The notes: generated from the letters alone by a model not told the origin. Positions 18,148-26,978 are shown, counted from the stretch's first letter. The stretch is 64,000 nt of DNA from Methylomonas sp. EFPC3 (GCF_029643245.1 NZ_CP116398.1:1922001-1986000), one strand, 5' to 3'. Made by a program: numbers and translations.

Positions 18148-18210
18148 AGTCTTCTCTCTCCCAAGTTGCTTGCCACTCTACGGACGCCGCGAGTTGCCGG
18201 CCATACGTCA

Positions 18211-18228
18211 AATGACTGATGAGTCATT
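18211..18228. promoter_or_regulatory. Inverted repeat AATGACT-N4-AGTCATT, possible operator
   Basis: A perfect 7-base inverted repeat with a 4-base spacer lies about midway between the divergent starts of the secreted-protein and porin genes. Its size and position suit a dimeric regulator site, possibly for the response regulator at 10866. That link is speculative. Confidence 0.35.
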
Positions 18229-18326
18229 CGCCCGATTGTGGCAGGACCGCGCAAAATTTAAAAATTTCCCCGAAGTTTACGAGCGCCACGGCCGCCGGCT
18301 CTGGCAAGTTTTAACTAGATAGGGGA

Positions 18327-19619
18327 ATGCAAATGACGGGTTTTAATCGACAAAAAACCGGCAGCCGGGCCATCGGCTTGCTGAGCGGTATGGCCTTGGG
18401 TGCCATCGGCCTGAGCCAGGCGCCGGAAGCGACAGCCGGCGCCACCTTCAAGATCGACGACACCAAATGGGTCAGCGTCGGCGCCGGTTTGCGCACCAGT
18501 TTCCGCGCCCAGGAAAGCGCCGCCGGTGCCGGCGCGGAAAAATGGAGCAACGATTTCAACCTGGACAACATCCGTTTGTATATCAACGGCCAGATCCATA
18601 AATACCTGAAAGTGGAATTCAACACCGACTGCCAAACCTGCGGCAACGGCGGCGAGGTGCGGGTGCTGGATGCGATCGGCAAATTCGAGGTCAACCCTTA
18701 CGCCAACTTGTGGGTGGGCCGGATGCTGGTGCCGGCCGAACGCCGCGAAATGAACGGTCCGTTCTACAGCGCCGTTTATAACATCTTCTCCGCCGGTACC
18801 CCGTTCGAACCGTCCGATTACAACTTGGTCATCAAATCCGACGGCACCTCGGCCGGTTCCTTCGGCCGCGACGACGGTGTCACCTTCTGGGGTGCGGCAT
18901 TCGACGGTCGCTTGCAATACGCCGCCGGTTTTTTCCGCGGCTTACGCGGCGGCGCTAACGTCGACCACAACATTCTCTATGGGCAACGCGTCGCTTATAA
19001 CTTTTGGGAAGTCGAGAAGAACCCAGGCTATTACACCTCCGGCACCTATTACGGCAAAGGCGGCGACATCCTGACCGTCGGCATCTCCAACCAATATCAG
19101 GAAGACGGCGCCGGCCGTGGATTTACCGCGGCCAGTGGAGCCGATCCGGCGATTCCTGCGGCAGCAGGTAGTTTTCGGGGCACCACGGTCGATCTGTTGA
19201 TGGAAAAAGTATTGCCCGGCGGCGGCGTCGTGACCTTCAATGGCGAGTACAAAAACTACGGGATTTCCGGCAACGCATACAACCAATCAGTCCGCGATAG
19301 CGAGGGAACCGACCGGTCAACCCAATTCTCGATGTTCGAAGGCAATGCTTACGACGTCAGCGGCATGTACCTGTTTCCGCAAAAGATCGGTATCGGCCAG
19401 TTCCAGCCGTTCCTGCGCTACGTCAACGTCTCCCCCAGCACCAGTTCCACCCGCGAGGTGTATGAAGCCGGCGTCAACTACATCATCGACGGCCACAACG
19501 CCAAAATTTTCGCCAGCTACCAATACGGCGACCTGTTAACCAAGGGCATCAACTACAAATCCACCGCCACCGGCGACGACGTCAGCCAGATGATGGTCGG
19601 CTTCCAGTGGCAAATTTAA
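18327..19619 (+). CDS. Outer-membrane porin, probably for urea or short amides
   Basis: The 430-residue product starts with a signal-like region (LLSGMALGAIGLSQAPEATAGA) and is otherwise rich in alternating polar/aromatic beta strands. It ends MMVGFQWQI, with the bulky C-terminal residue of outer-membrane barrels. It resembles FmdC/phosphate-selective-porin-like proteins found next to amide and urea ABC transporters. A cysteine pair in CQTCGNGG could form a loop disulfide. A second ATG at 18333 is an alternative start. Position directly upstream of urtA supports a role in outer-membrane uptake. Confidence 0.8.
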   Translation: MQMTGFNRQKTGSRAIGLLSGMALGAIGLSQAPEATAGATFKIDDTKWVSVGAGLRTSFRAQESAAGAGAEKWSNDFNLDNIRLYINGQIHKYLKVEFNTDCQTCGNGGEVRVLDAIGKFEVNPYANLWVGRMLVPAERREMNGPFYSAVYNIFSAGTPFEPSDYNLVIKSDGTSAGSFGRDDGVTFWGAAFDGRLQYAAGFFRGLRGGANVDHNILYGQRVAYNFWEVEKNPGYYTSGTYYGKGGDILTVGISNQYQEDGAGRGFTAASGADPAIPAAAGSFRGTTVDLLMEKVLPGGGVVTFNGEYKNYGISGNAYNQSVRDSEGTDRSTQFSMFEGNAYDVSGMYLFPQKIGIGQFQPFLRYVNVSPSTSSTREVYEAGVNYIIDGHNAKIFASYQYGDLLTKGINYKSTATGDDVSQMMVGFQWQI

Positions 19620-19659
19620 TGACGGTGGCATAGCCACATTTACGCCAACCTGACAAACC

Positions 19660-19690
19660 GTAGGGTGGGCACCGAATAGGTGCCCACGCG
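19660..19690 (+). repeat. REP element, family A
   Basis: GTAGGGTGGGCAC...GTGCCCACGCG hairpin between the porin gene and urtA. It forms an inverted pair with the copy at 19705-19732, an arrangement like a bacterial interspersed mosaic element. It may act as an mRNA boundary. Confidence 0.85.
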
Positions 19691-19704
19691 AAGCAGGAGC
19701 CTTC

Positions 19705-19732
19705 ACGCGTGGGCGCTGCCTGCCCACCCTAC
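19705..19732 (-). repeat. REP element, family A, inverted partner
   Basis: On the minus strand it reads GTAGGGTGGGCAGGC then GCCCACGCGT. It pairs in inverted orientation with 19660-19690, 14 bases away. Confidence 0.8.
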
Positions 19733-19790
19733 CTAGCGAGCAAACGGGCCACCATCGCCCACGATTTCTTCCTGACATAGGACTACTACA

Positions 19791-21092
19791 ATGAAAAGAC
19801 TGAGCATTTCCTTCCGCAAACTGGCGACCGCCGCAGCGCTCTCCACCGCGCTGTTCGGCGCTGCCGGCTCGGCCCAGGCCGAAGACACCATCAAGGTCGG
19901 CGTACTGCATTCGCTGTCCGGCACCATGGCGATCTCGGAAACCACTTTAAAAGACACCATGCTGATGCTGATCGACGAGCAGAACAAAAAAGGTGGTCTG
20001 CTCGGCAAGAAACTGGAAGCGGTGGTGGTCGACCCGGCCTCCAACTGGCCGTTATTTGCAGAAAAAGCCCGCGAGCTGATCACCAAGGACAAAGTCTCGG
20101 CCATCTTCGGCTGCTGGACCTCGGTATCCCGGAAATCGGTCTTGCCGGTGATCGAAGAACTGAACAGCATCCTGTTCTACCCGGTGCAATACGAGGGCGA
20201 AGAGTCTTCCAAAAACGTGTTCTACACCGGCGCCGCGCCTAACCAACAAGCGATCCCGGCGGTCGACTACCTGATGAACGATCTGAAAGTACAACGCTGG
20301 GTGTTGGCCGGTACCGACTACGTCTATCCACGCACCACCAACAAAATCCTGGAAGCGTACTTGAAAGCCAAAGGCGTCAAACCGGCGGACATCATGATCA
20401 ACTACACCCCGTTCGGCCATTCCGACTGGCAAAGCATCGTCGCCGACATCAAGAAATTCGGCTCGGCCGGCAAGAAAACCGCGGTGGTTTCGACCATCAA
20501 CGGCGACGCCAACGTGCCGTTCTATAAAGAATTGGGCAACCAAGGCATCAAAGCCGAGGACATTCCGGTCGTCGCTTTCTCGGTCGGCGAAGAGGAACTT
20601 TCCGGCATGGATACCAAACCGCTGGTCGGCCATTTGGCAGCCTGGAACTACTTCATGAGCGTAGACACCACCAAAAACGCGGCCTTCATCCAGCAATGGA
20701 AGGACTACATCAAGAATCCGAAGCGCGTGACCAACGACCCGATGGAAGCGCACTACATCGGCTTCAACATGTGGGTGAAAGCGGTCGAGAAAGCCGGCAC
20801 CACCGATCCCGACGCGGTGCAAAAAGCCATCATCGGCGTCGAATTCCCCAACCTGACCGGCGGCACCGCGAAAATGCTGCCCAACCACCACATCAGCAAA
20901 CCGGTGCTGATCGGCGAAATCCAGGAAGACGGCCAATTCGCCACCGTCTGGCAAACCAACAAAGTCGTCGACGGCGACGCTTGGTCCGACTTCCTGCCGG
21001 ACAGCAAACCGATCATCGCCGACTGGACCGCACCGATCAATTGCGGCAACTACAACACCAAAACCAAGAAGTGTTCAGGACAGAACTACTAA
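19791..21092 (+). CDS. urtA: Urea ABC transporter substrate-binding protein
   Basis: The 433-residue periplasmic protein has a signal peptide (to about residue 30, AAGSAQA) and the branched-chain-amino-acid-binding-protein fold typical of UrtA: IKVGVLHSLSGTMAISET, FGCWTSVSRKSVLPVIE, LFYPVQYEGEESSKNVFYTG and YFMSVDT. UrtA is the binding protein of the high-affinity urea importer; close relatives (FmdD) bind short-chain amides. Neighbouring urtBCDE and the urease genes favour urea. It opens the transporter operon. Confidence 0.95.
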   Translation: MKRLSISFRKLATAAALSTALFGAAGSAQAEDTIKVGVLHSLSGTMAISETTLKDTMLMLIDEQNKKGGLLGKKLEAVVVDPASNWPLFAEKARELITKDKVSAIFGCWTSVSRKSVLPVIEELNSILFYPVQYEGEESSKNVFYTGAAPNQQAIPAVDYLMNDLKVQRWVLAGTDYVYPRTTNKILEAYLKAKGVKPADIMINYTPFGHSDWQSIVADIKKFGSAGKKTAVVSTINGDANVPFYKELGNQGIKAEDIPVVAFSVGEEELSGMDTKPLVGHLAAWNYFMSVDTTKNAAFIQQWKDYIKNPKRVTNDPMEAHYIGFNMWVKAVEKAGTTDPDAVQKAIIGVEFPNLTGGTAKMLPNHHISKPVLIGEIQEDGQFATVWQTNKVVDGDAWSDFLPDSKPIIADWTAPINCGNYNTKTKKCSGQNY

Positions 21093-21160
21093 CAGCGGAT
21101 GTTATCCCCGCGAGGCGCGCGACACGGAAGTCGCGGGCTTCGCCCCCGACAGGAATTACG

Positions 21161-23020
21161 ATGCAAAGCCACCGTTTTAGAACCCGTTTAAAAACGCCGC
21201 CCGGTTTACGCCCGGCCGACCGTTCCCCCAAAAACAGCCTCTTGAGCATGATGACTACTACTTCTACTCAGACCGGAATCGAAACCCGCGGCGTTTTTAA
21301 ACGGCTTTTCGAACTCGCTTTTTTGAATACCGTCCGTCATGAGCCTGTCGCCGGCCTTTCCGCGCTGCCCGGCTCGAACGGAACCAGTGCAGTAGATCGA
21401 TCCGGCTGGCTAATCAGAACCGGACTCGTCCTGCTGATTGCCGCAGCAGCTATGGCCGCCCGGCCGGCACTGGCCGACGAAACCGGCAACCCGCTGGACT
21501 TGCTGCGCCAAGGCAGCATGTCCGAGCGGGAGCAAGCGGTGGAACAACTGGCCGCCGACAGCGCCAATCTGAAACTGCTGCAGGCCTTGCAGGACGGCAA
21601 GCTGTTCGAACTGAAAGCCGAAGCCAAGCTGGCCATCGGCCAGGAAACCCAAACCGGCTACAGCCTGACCGACCCGATCAGCGGCGCCAGCCTGGGCGAG
21701 CTCGAGCGCGGCGCGGTCGGCAAGATCAATCTGAACAATAAACTGCGTACACTGCTACGCAAAGCCATCGGCCAGTTGCAACTGAACCACGCCGACCCGG
21801 CCGTGCGCCTCGGCGCCGTGCAAGCCATGGCCAAAAACGTCGACGACAAGGCCTTGGCGCTGTTGAAGGACCACCTGGACCACGAGGCCGACGCCGAAAT
21901 CGTCGCCGCGATCCGCGCCGTACTATTGCTGCAGGACATCAACAGCCCGGACAAAAGCCAGCGCATCAATGCAATCACGACCTTGAAGGAATTGGATAGC
22001 CAGGACGCCGTCAACAAGCTGCAAGCCTTGACCGAAAAAGACGCCGACGGCAATTTCGTCGAAGCCGACAGCGATATCCGCAATCTGGCCGAAGCGGCGC
22101 TAATAAAAATCCGCGGCCGGATGCAAGCTTACGCCGCCATCGAAACCGTGTTCTTCGGCCTGAGCCTGGGCGCGGTGCTGGTGCTGGCCGCCATCGGTTT
22201 GGCGATTACCTTTGGCGTGATGGGCATCATCAACATGGCCCACGGCGAACTGATGATGTTGGGCGCTTACACCACTTACGTGATGCAACAACTGCTGCCC
22301 AATAACCTGGGCACCGCCTTGATTCTGTCGATTCCGATGGCGTTTTTGGTCGCGGCCTTGGTGGGTATCGCCATCGAACGCGGCATCATCCGCTTCCTGT
22401 ACGGCCGGCCGCTGGAAACCCTGCTGGCGACTTTCGGCGTCAGCCTGTTCCTGCAACAAGCGGTGCGCTCGATCTTCTCGCCGCTGAACCGCAGCGTATC
22501 CACCCCGGACTGGATGAGCGGCTCCTGGCAGATCAATGACTTTCTGTCGCTGACCTGGAACCGCTTTTACATCCTGATCTTTTGTCTGCTGGTGTTTACC
22601 GCCTTACTGCAAATTTTGAAGCGTACGAAGCTGGGTCTGGAAGTCCGCGCCGTGGCGCAAAATCGTGGCATGGCTAGAGCGATGGGCATCCCCACCGCGC
22701 GAGTCGATGCGATGACCTTTGGCTTGGGTTCCGGTATTGCCGGCGTCGCAGGCGTGGCCCTGAGCCAGATCACCAACGTCGGACCGAATCTGGGACAGGC
22801 TTACATCGTCGATTCGTTCATGGTGGTGGTATTTGGCGGGGTCGGTAATTTGTTCGGCACCTTGGTGGCTGGATTCTCGTTGGGGATTGCCAATAAGGTG
22901 TTGGAGCCTTATGCAGGGGCGGTGTTGGCGAAGATTTTAGTGCTGGTGTTTATTATTTTATTTATTCAGAAGAAGCCTAGGGGGTTGTTTCCTCAGAAAG
23001 GCAGAGCTGCCGAGTCTTAA
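21161..23020 (+). CDS. urtB: Urea ABC transporter permease UrtB, with long N-terminal region
   Basis: From the ATG at 21161 (AGGA ribosome site 6 bases upstream) the product has 619 residues. A signal-like segment (LIRTGLVLLIAAAAMAA) lies near residues 85-102. Residues about 110-320 form a helical periplasmic region with HEAT-like character (AVRLGAVQAMAKNVDDKALALL). The LivH-type permease follows (FGLSLGAVLVLAAIGLAITF onward, then IINMAHGELMMLGAY). UrtB normally has such a periplasmic helical region, but starting 85 residues before the signal segment is long; in-frame ATGs at 21248 and 21251 are alternatives. It forms the channel with UrtC. Confidence 0.9.
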   Translation: MQSHRFRTRLKTPPGLRPADRSPKNSLLSMMTTTSTQTGIETRGVFKRLFELAFLNTVRHEPVAGLSALPGSNGTSAVDRSGWLIRTGLVLLIAAAAMAARPALADETGNPLDLLRQGSMSEREQAVEQLAADSANLKLLQALQDGKLFELKAEAKLAIGQETQTGYSLTDPISGASLGELERGAVGKINLNNKLRTLLRKAIGQLQLNHADPAVRLGAVQAMAKNVDDKALALLKDHLDHEADAEIVAAIRAVLLLQDINSPDKSQRINAITTLKELDSQDAVNKLQALTEKDADGNFVEADSDIRNLAEAALIKIRGRMQAYAAIETVFFGLSLGAVLVLAAIGLAITFGVMGIINMAHGELMMLGAYTTYVMQQLLPNNLGTALILSIPMAFLVAALVGIAIERGIIRFLYGRPLETLLATFGVSLFLQQAVRSIFSPLNRSVSTPDWMSGSWQINDFLSLTWNRFYILIFCLLVFTALLQILKRTKLGLEVRAVAQNRGMARAMGIPTARVDAMTFGLGSGIAGVAGVALSQITNVGPNLGQAYIVDSFMVVVFGGVGNLFGTLVAGFSLGIANKVLEPYAGAVLAKILVLVFIILFIQKKPRGLFPQKGRAAES

Positions 23021-23030
23021 TGTGACTCGC

Positions 23031-23060
23031 GTAGGTTGGGTTAGCGAAGCGTAACCCAAC
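23031..23060 (+). repeat. REP element, family B variant (GTAGGTTGGGTTAGCG)
   Basis: GTTGGGTTAGCG and CGTAACCCAAC pair around GAAG just after urtB. It shares the GTAGG head and the TTAGCGAAGCGTAA centre with the REPs that flank the intact RAYT at 29655, with a compensated change in the outer stem (TTGGG/CCCAA instead of TCCGA/TCGGA). Confidence 0.8.
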
Positions 23061-23102
23061 ACGAGGGCTTTGATGTGGTTGATAGCTTTGGGGTTTGGTT
23101 TT

Positions 23103-23457
23103 GTGTCGCTACCGCGACGGGTTGTTTAGAAGTCGGGTCTCGGCCCGACAGCCGAGTGACTTTTCTTTGTTTGGCCAAAGAAAAGTCACCAAAAGAAAGG
23201 CCACCCGGAATTCCGCCTCAATCCTGGCTTTTACGAAAACCATCCATGGTTTTCGCCCTGCGGGCCAGCCTATCGGCTGTTCAAATTTGCTCCAGGCAAA
23301 TTTGTCTCTTTTGGCGAGGGTTTTCGGAAGGGGCTTCCTGCCCCTCCGAAAACGAGCGGCATCCCTGCCGCTCCCCTGCGGGCTGATCTCGCCAAATACC
23401 CACGGGGCACAAGAGCTGCGATGCTCGGGGCGGAATAACGGGACTAACCCCGCCACG
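23103..23457 (+). repeat. Multi-hairpin block 3 (left member of pair B), cleanest copy
   Basis: Successive perfect or near-perfect hairpins are: GTCGC/GCGAC 23105-23118; GTCGGG/CCCGAC 23132-23149, competing with CTCGGC/GCCGAG; a 14-base-pair stem 23156-23189; CGAAAACCAT/ATGGTTTTCG 23234-23255; CAGCC/GGCTG 23266-23279; CAAATTTGC/GCAAATTTG 23282-23304; TTTTCGG...CCGAAAA 23321-23352; GAGCGGC/GCCGCTC 23354-23373; GAGC/GCTC 23413-23426. A 9-base-pair stem, 23310-23318 with 23388-23396, encloses three of them. It lies inside the urt operon. Confidence 0.88.
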
Positions 23458-23506
23458 AAAATTAAGGTGGTCGGCCCATCCTTTCCGGCTAGCTTGAGAC
23501 TCAATC

Positions 23507-23537
23507 GTAGGGTGGGCACGATTAAGTGCCCACGCGG
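23507..23537 (+). repeat. REP element, family A, inside pair B
   Basis: GTAGGGTGGGCAC...GTGCCCACGCGG hairpin. With the inverted copy at 23548-23574 it is the only content between hairpin blocks 3 and 4. Confidence 0.85.
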
Positions 23538-23547
23538 AATAGCAACC

Positions 23548-23574
23548 AACGGTGGGCAAAGTTGCCCACCCTAC
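23548..23574 (-). repeat. REP element, family A, inverted partner inside pair B
   Basis: On the minus strand it reads GTAGGGTGGGCAAC then TTGCCCACCG. It is inverted relative to 23507-23537. Confidence 0.8.
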
Positions 23575-23590
23575 GCAAATTCGGGCGGCT

Positions 23591-23852
23591 GATGGTTTTA
23601 ACCCCGTATGCCGCGCCGAGCACCGAAGTTTTTATCGAGAATAGCCCGAAGGGGTGCGGCAGGGATGCCGCACGGCGGCGGAGGGGCTGGGAAGCCCCTT
23701 CTGCCGACCCTCGATAAAAACTTCGGCGCGCAGGATATAAGCGGCATCCGGGCCGCCTTTTCTTTGGGTACTTTCTTTTGGCGGAGCAAAAGAAAGTACC
23801 TCGGCTGTCGGGCCGAGACCCGACTTACAAAAAACCGTCGCGGTAGCGACAC
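23591..23852 (-). repeat. Multi-hairpin block 4 (right member of pair B)
   Basis: On the minus strand it begins GTGTCGCTACCGCGAC and follows the shared order but lacks the CGAAAACCATCC and CAAATTTGC hairpins. The enclosing stem is a perfect 17-base-pair CCGAAGTTTTTATCGAG/CTCGATAAAAACTTCGG, unrelated in sequence to block 3. It ends 16 bases before the urtC start codon, so the urtC leader is almost entirely this block. Confidence 0.85.
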
Positions 23853-23868
23853 CAAACCAGGCAGTCAA

Positions 23869-24987
23869 ATGAACCTACAAAATCTGACTCAAGACAAAAC
23901 CTACAGCACCGTCCTAACCGCGTTAGCATCGGTCACACTACTAATCCCCCTATGCAATCTAATCTTCCCCGAAGACTCGGCCCTGCATTTCTCCGCCTAC
24001 TCAGTCTCCCTAATCGGCAAATACCTCACCTTCGCCCTACTCGGCTTATCACTCGACATGGTCTGGGGCTATGCCGGGATTCTGGTCCTCGGCCAAGGCG
24101 CATTCTTTGCCTTGGGCGGCTACGCGATGGGCATGTATTTGATGCGGCAGATCGGCACCCGTGGCGTGTACGGCAATGCCGAACTGCCTGACTTCATGGT
24201 GTTCCTGAACTGGACCGAACTGCCCTGGTACTGGTACGGCTTCGAGAATTTCGGTTTCGCGATGCTGATGGTGTTCCTCGCCCCTGGCCTGCTGGCTTTC
24301 GTGTTCGGTTGGTTGGCGTTTCGCTCGCGAGTGACCGGCGTGTATTTGTCCATCATTACCCAAGCCTTGACTTACGCGCTGCTGCTGGCTTTCTTCCGCA
24401 ACGAAATGGGTTTCGGCGGCAATAATGGACTGACCGATTTTAAAGACATCCTCGGCTTCAACATCCAATCCGAAGCCGTCCGTTCAGTATTGTTACTAAT
24501 GACCGGCCTCAGCCTGATCGGTGCCCTGCTGTTGTGCCGCTGGATCGTCAACAGCAAACTGGGCCGGGTGGTCACGGCCATCCGTGACCAAGAATCCCGG
24601 GTGCGATTTCTGGGTTACCGGGTGGAATTGTTCAAACTGTGGGTGTTCGTGTTCGCCGCCATGTTGGCCGGGCTGGCCGGCGCGCTGTATGTGCCGCAGG
24701 TCGGCATCATCAACCCCAGCGAATTTTCGCCGCTCAACTCGCTGGAAATCGTCATCTGGGTCGCGGTCGGCGGTCGCGGCACTTTGTACGGCGCCATCAT
24801 CGGCGCGGTGCTGGTCAACTACGCCAAAACCGTATTGACCGGATTGATGCCGGATGCCTGGCTGTTTTGCCTGGGCGGCGCCTTCATTTTGGTCACGCTG
24901 TTGATGCCCGACGGCATCGTCGGCCTGTTGAGCCGGCGGATTAAACCCAAACCCACTCTTAACGCTACCGGAGGACAACCGGCATGA
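23869..24987 (+). CDS. urtC: Urea ABC transporter permease UrtC
   Basis: The 372-residue LivM-type permease has about ten membrane segments, for example YLTFALLGLSLDMVWGYAGI and LLLMTGLSLIGALLLC, and the family motif GQGAFFALGGYAMGMYL. It pairs with UrtB in the inner membrane. I start it at ATG 23869 (AGG ribosome-like site upstream), because upstream in-frame codons run through hairpin block 4. It is 848 bases from urtB, an unusual gap for this operon. The stop overlaps the urtD start. Confidence 0.94.
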   Translation: MNLQNLTQDKTYSTVLTALASVTLLIPLCNLIFPEDSALHFSAYSVSLIGKYLTFALLGLSLDMVWGYAGILVLGQGAFFALGGYAMGMYLMRQIGTRGVYGNAELPDFMVFLNWTELPWYWYGFENFGFAMLMVFLAPGLLAFVFGWLAFRSRVTGVYLSIITQALTYALLLAFFRNEMGFGGNNGLTDFKDILGFNIQSEAVRSVLLLMTGLSLIGALLLCRWIVNSKLGRVVTAIRDQESRVRFLGYRVELFKLWVFVFAAMLAGLAGALYVPQVGIINPSEFSPLNSLEIVIWVAVGGRGTLYGAIIGAVLVNYAKTVLTGLMPDAWLFCLGGAFILVTLLMPDGIVGLLSRRIKPKPTLNATGGQPA

Positions 24988-25793
24988 TGATCTCGGCTGC
25001 AACCACCACCGAAGGCGGCGCCAGCCTGCCGCTGGTCGGGGAAATCGACGCCCGCCACGGCCCGATTCTGTACATGGAAGACGTCAGCGTCAGCTTCGAC
25101 GGCTTCCGCGCGCTGAACCATCTTTCCTTGTACATCGACGACGGCGAACTTCGCTGCCTGATCGGCCCCAACGGTGCCGGCAAGACCACGCTAATGGATG
25201 TGATTACCGGTAAAACCAAACCGGACAGCGGCTCGGTGTTCTTCGGTCAAACCATTGACTTGCTGGAACTGGACGAACCGGCCATCGCTCAAGCCGGCAT
25301 CTGCCGCAAGTTTCAAAAGCCCAGCGTGTTCGATGCCTTGACCGTGTTCGAAAATCTGGAACTGGCCTTAAGAACCGACAAGCGCACCTGGTCGACCCTG
25401 TTTCACAAACTCAACGGCGAGCAACGCGACCGCATCCATGACGTCTTGCAAACCATCGCCCTGCCCGCCCAACAACGGCAACTGGCCGGTGCACTGTCGC
25501 ACGGCCAAAAGCAATGGCTGGAGATCGGCATGCTGCTGATGCAAGATCCGAAAGTGATGCTGGTCGACGAACCCATCGCCGGCATGACCCATCAGGAAGT
25601 CGAACGCACCGCCGAGTTATTGCTGTCCTTGCAAGGCAAACATTCCATCGTCGTGGTCGAGCACGACATGGAATTCGTGCGCAGTATCGCCCGTAAAGTC
25701 ACGGTATTGCACGAAGGCTCTGTGCTCACGGAAGGCACCATGGACGAAGTCCAAAACGATCCGCGCGTGATCCAAGTTTACCTGGGGGGATGA
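24984..25793 (+). CDS. urtD: Urea ABC transporter ATP-binding protein UrtD
   Basis: The 269-residue LivG-type ATPase has Walker A GPNGAGKTTLMDVITG, signature LSHGQKQWLEIGMLL, Walker B VMLVDEPIAGM and the switch histidine in VVVEHDMEFV. It drives urea import together with UrtE on the cytoplasmic face. The ATGA overlaps on both sides (urtC and urtE) indicate coupled translation. Confidence 0.95.
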   Translation: MMISAATTTEGGASLPLVGEIDARHGPILYMEDVSVSFDGFRALNHLSLYIDDGELRCLIGPNGAGKTTLMDVITGKTKPDSGSVFFGQTIDLLELDEPAIAQAGICRKFQKPSVFDALTVFENLELALRTDKRTWSTLFHKLNGEQRDRIHDVLQTIALPAQQRQLAGALSHGQKQWLEIGMLLMQDPKVMLVDEPIAGMTHQEVERTAELLLSLQGKHSIVVVEHDMEFVRSIARKVTVLHEGSVLTEGTMDEVQNDPRVIQVYLGG

Positions 25794-26566
25794 TGTTAAA
25801 CATTAGCGCATTGCAACAATACTACGGCGCCAGCCACACCCTATGGGACCTGGATTTGAGCGTCCCCGCCGGGTCCTGCGTCTGCCTGATGGGCCGCAAC
25901 GGCGTCGGCAAAACCACGCTGCTCAAAGCCATCATGGGCCTGCTGCCGGTGGCCGACGGCAGCATTCAATTCGACGGCGTGGAACTGGCCAAAGCCAAGG
26001 CCGAATCCCGCGCCGAGCTGGGCATCGGTTACGTGCCGCAAGGCCGGGAAATCTTTCCACTGTTGACCGTGGAAGAAAACCTGAAAACCGGCCTGCGCGC
26101 CGCCAACAAGCACGGCATCAAAAAAATCCCGGACAGTATCTTCGAGATTTTTCCGGTGCTAAAACAAATGCTAAAACGCCGCGGCGGCGACCTATCCGGC
26201 GGCCAGCAACAGCAATTGGCGATTGGCCGAGCCTTGGTATTGAATCCGCGCCTGCTGATTCTGGACGAACCCACCGAAGGCATCCAGCCCAACATCGTCA
26301 GCGAAATCGGCGATGTGATTATTCGCCTAAACAAGTCGCGCGGCCAACCTGTCGCCGTGCCCAAACCGGAAACCGGCGAAATCCATCAAGCCATCGACCG
26401 CATCCACAAAGAACTGGGCGTCACGGTGTTGCTGGTGGAACAAAAACTGCCGTTTGCGCGCAAGGTGGCGAACCAGTTTTGCATCATGGACCGCGGCCGG
26501 CATGTGGCGGTGGGGGCGATGGACGAATTGGCGGACGATATGGTGAAGCGATATTTGACGGTGTGA
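25790..26566 (+). CDS. urtE: Urea ABC transporter ATP-binding protein UrtE, with an extra internal segment
   Basis: The 258-residue LivF-type ATPase has Walker A GRNGVGKTTLLKAIMG, the YVPQGREIFPLLTVEENL Q-loop region, signature DLSGGQQQQLAIGRAL and Walker B LLILDEPTEGIQP. Between the D-loop region and VTVLLVEQKLPFAR there is an extra segment of about 25 residues (near 180-205, SRGQPVAVPKPETGEIHQ), making it longer than the usual 230 or so. The overlap with urtD is 4 bases. Two adjacent ATG codons offer alternative starts. Confidence 0.93.
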   Translation: MMLNISALQQYYGASHTLWDLDLSVPAGSCVCLMGRNGVGKTTLLKAIMGLLPVADGSIQFDGVELAKAKAESRAELGIGYVPQGREIFPLLTVEENLKTGLRAANKHGIKKIPDSIFEIFPVLKQMLKRRGGDLSGGQQQQLAIGRALVLNPRLLILDEPTEGIQPNIVSEIGDVIIRLNKSRGQPVAVPKPETGEIHQAIDRIHKELGVTVLLVEQKLPFARKVANQFCIMDRGRHVAVGAMDELADDMVKRYLTV

Positions 26567-26657
26567 CCCAACCAAGCCCCTTTTCAAAAAAGGGGCTTGG
26601 GCAAAAACGGGCATCGGCCATCATTCAAACTCACAGCGGGATCACGGAGAAATAGAC

Positions 26658-26960
26658 ATGAAATCCGAACAATATTGGCTGGCGGTCGGGGCATTGTTAT
26701 TGGTTTGGTCGATGCGGAGCGAGGCGCATGGCAGTTACGAAGCCGTGATGGAAGGCGGCAACCTATTGCAATTGACCCAAGCCGCCCTGCATCCGTTTTT
26801 CGAAATCCCCGATCTGCCGGCATTACTGATCAGTGTATTAATTTTGGGATTCGTGTTCGGCCCGGTTATATTGCACCTCGCCCGGCAACGGCACGCTCAA
26901 AAATCTGAGCCACCACTGTTGTCGGAAAAATCGGCGATCACGCCAAAATCCAAAAACTGA
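26658..26960 (+). CDS. Small membrane protein between urtE and ureD
   Basis: The 100-residue product has an N-terminal hydrophobic signal or anchor (YWLAVGALLLVWSM), then AHGSYEAVMEGG, a second hydrophobic segment (LPALLISVLILGFVFGPVILHLA) and a basic, polar tail. I recognise no family. It is preceded by a GGAG ribosome site and lies in the same direction between the transporter and urease genes, so it is probably cotranscribed and may have a role in urea handling. This is inferred from position alone. Confidence 0.6.
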   Translation: MKSEQYWLAVGALLLVWSMRSEAHGSYEAVMEGGNLLQLTQAALHPFFEIPDLPALLISVLILGFVFGPVILHLARQRHAQKSEPPLLSEKSAITPKSKN

Positions 26961-26978
26961 TAACGCCGCCGCTCATCC

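Noticed and set aside
18152-18184. Sigma-54 promoter (minus strand TGGCAAG-N4-TTGGG)
   Set aside because: The essential GC of the -12 element is missing.
23109-23549. Open frames of 60-165 codons on both strands of the multi-hairpin blocks (also at 15231-15635, 17026-17424, 27525-28217, 30217-30621)
   Set aside because: They follow the palindromic repeats, appear on both strands and change frame between copies. The conserved feature is the pairing, not a protein.
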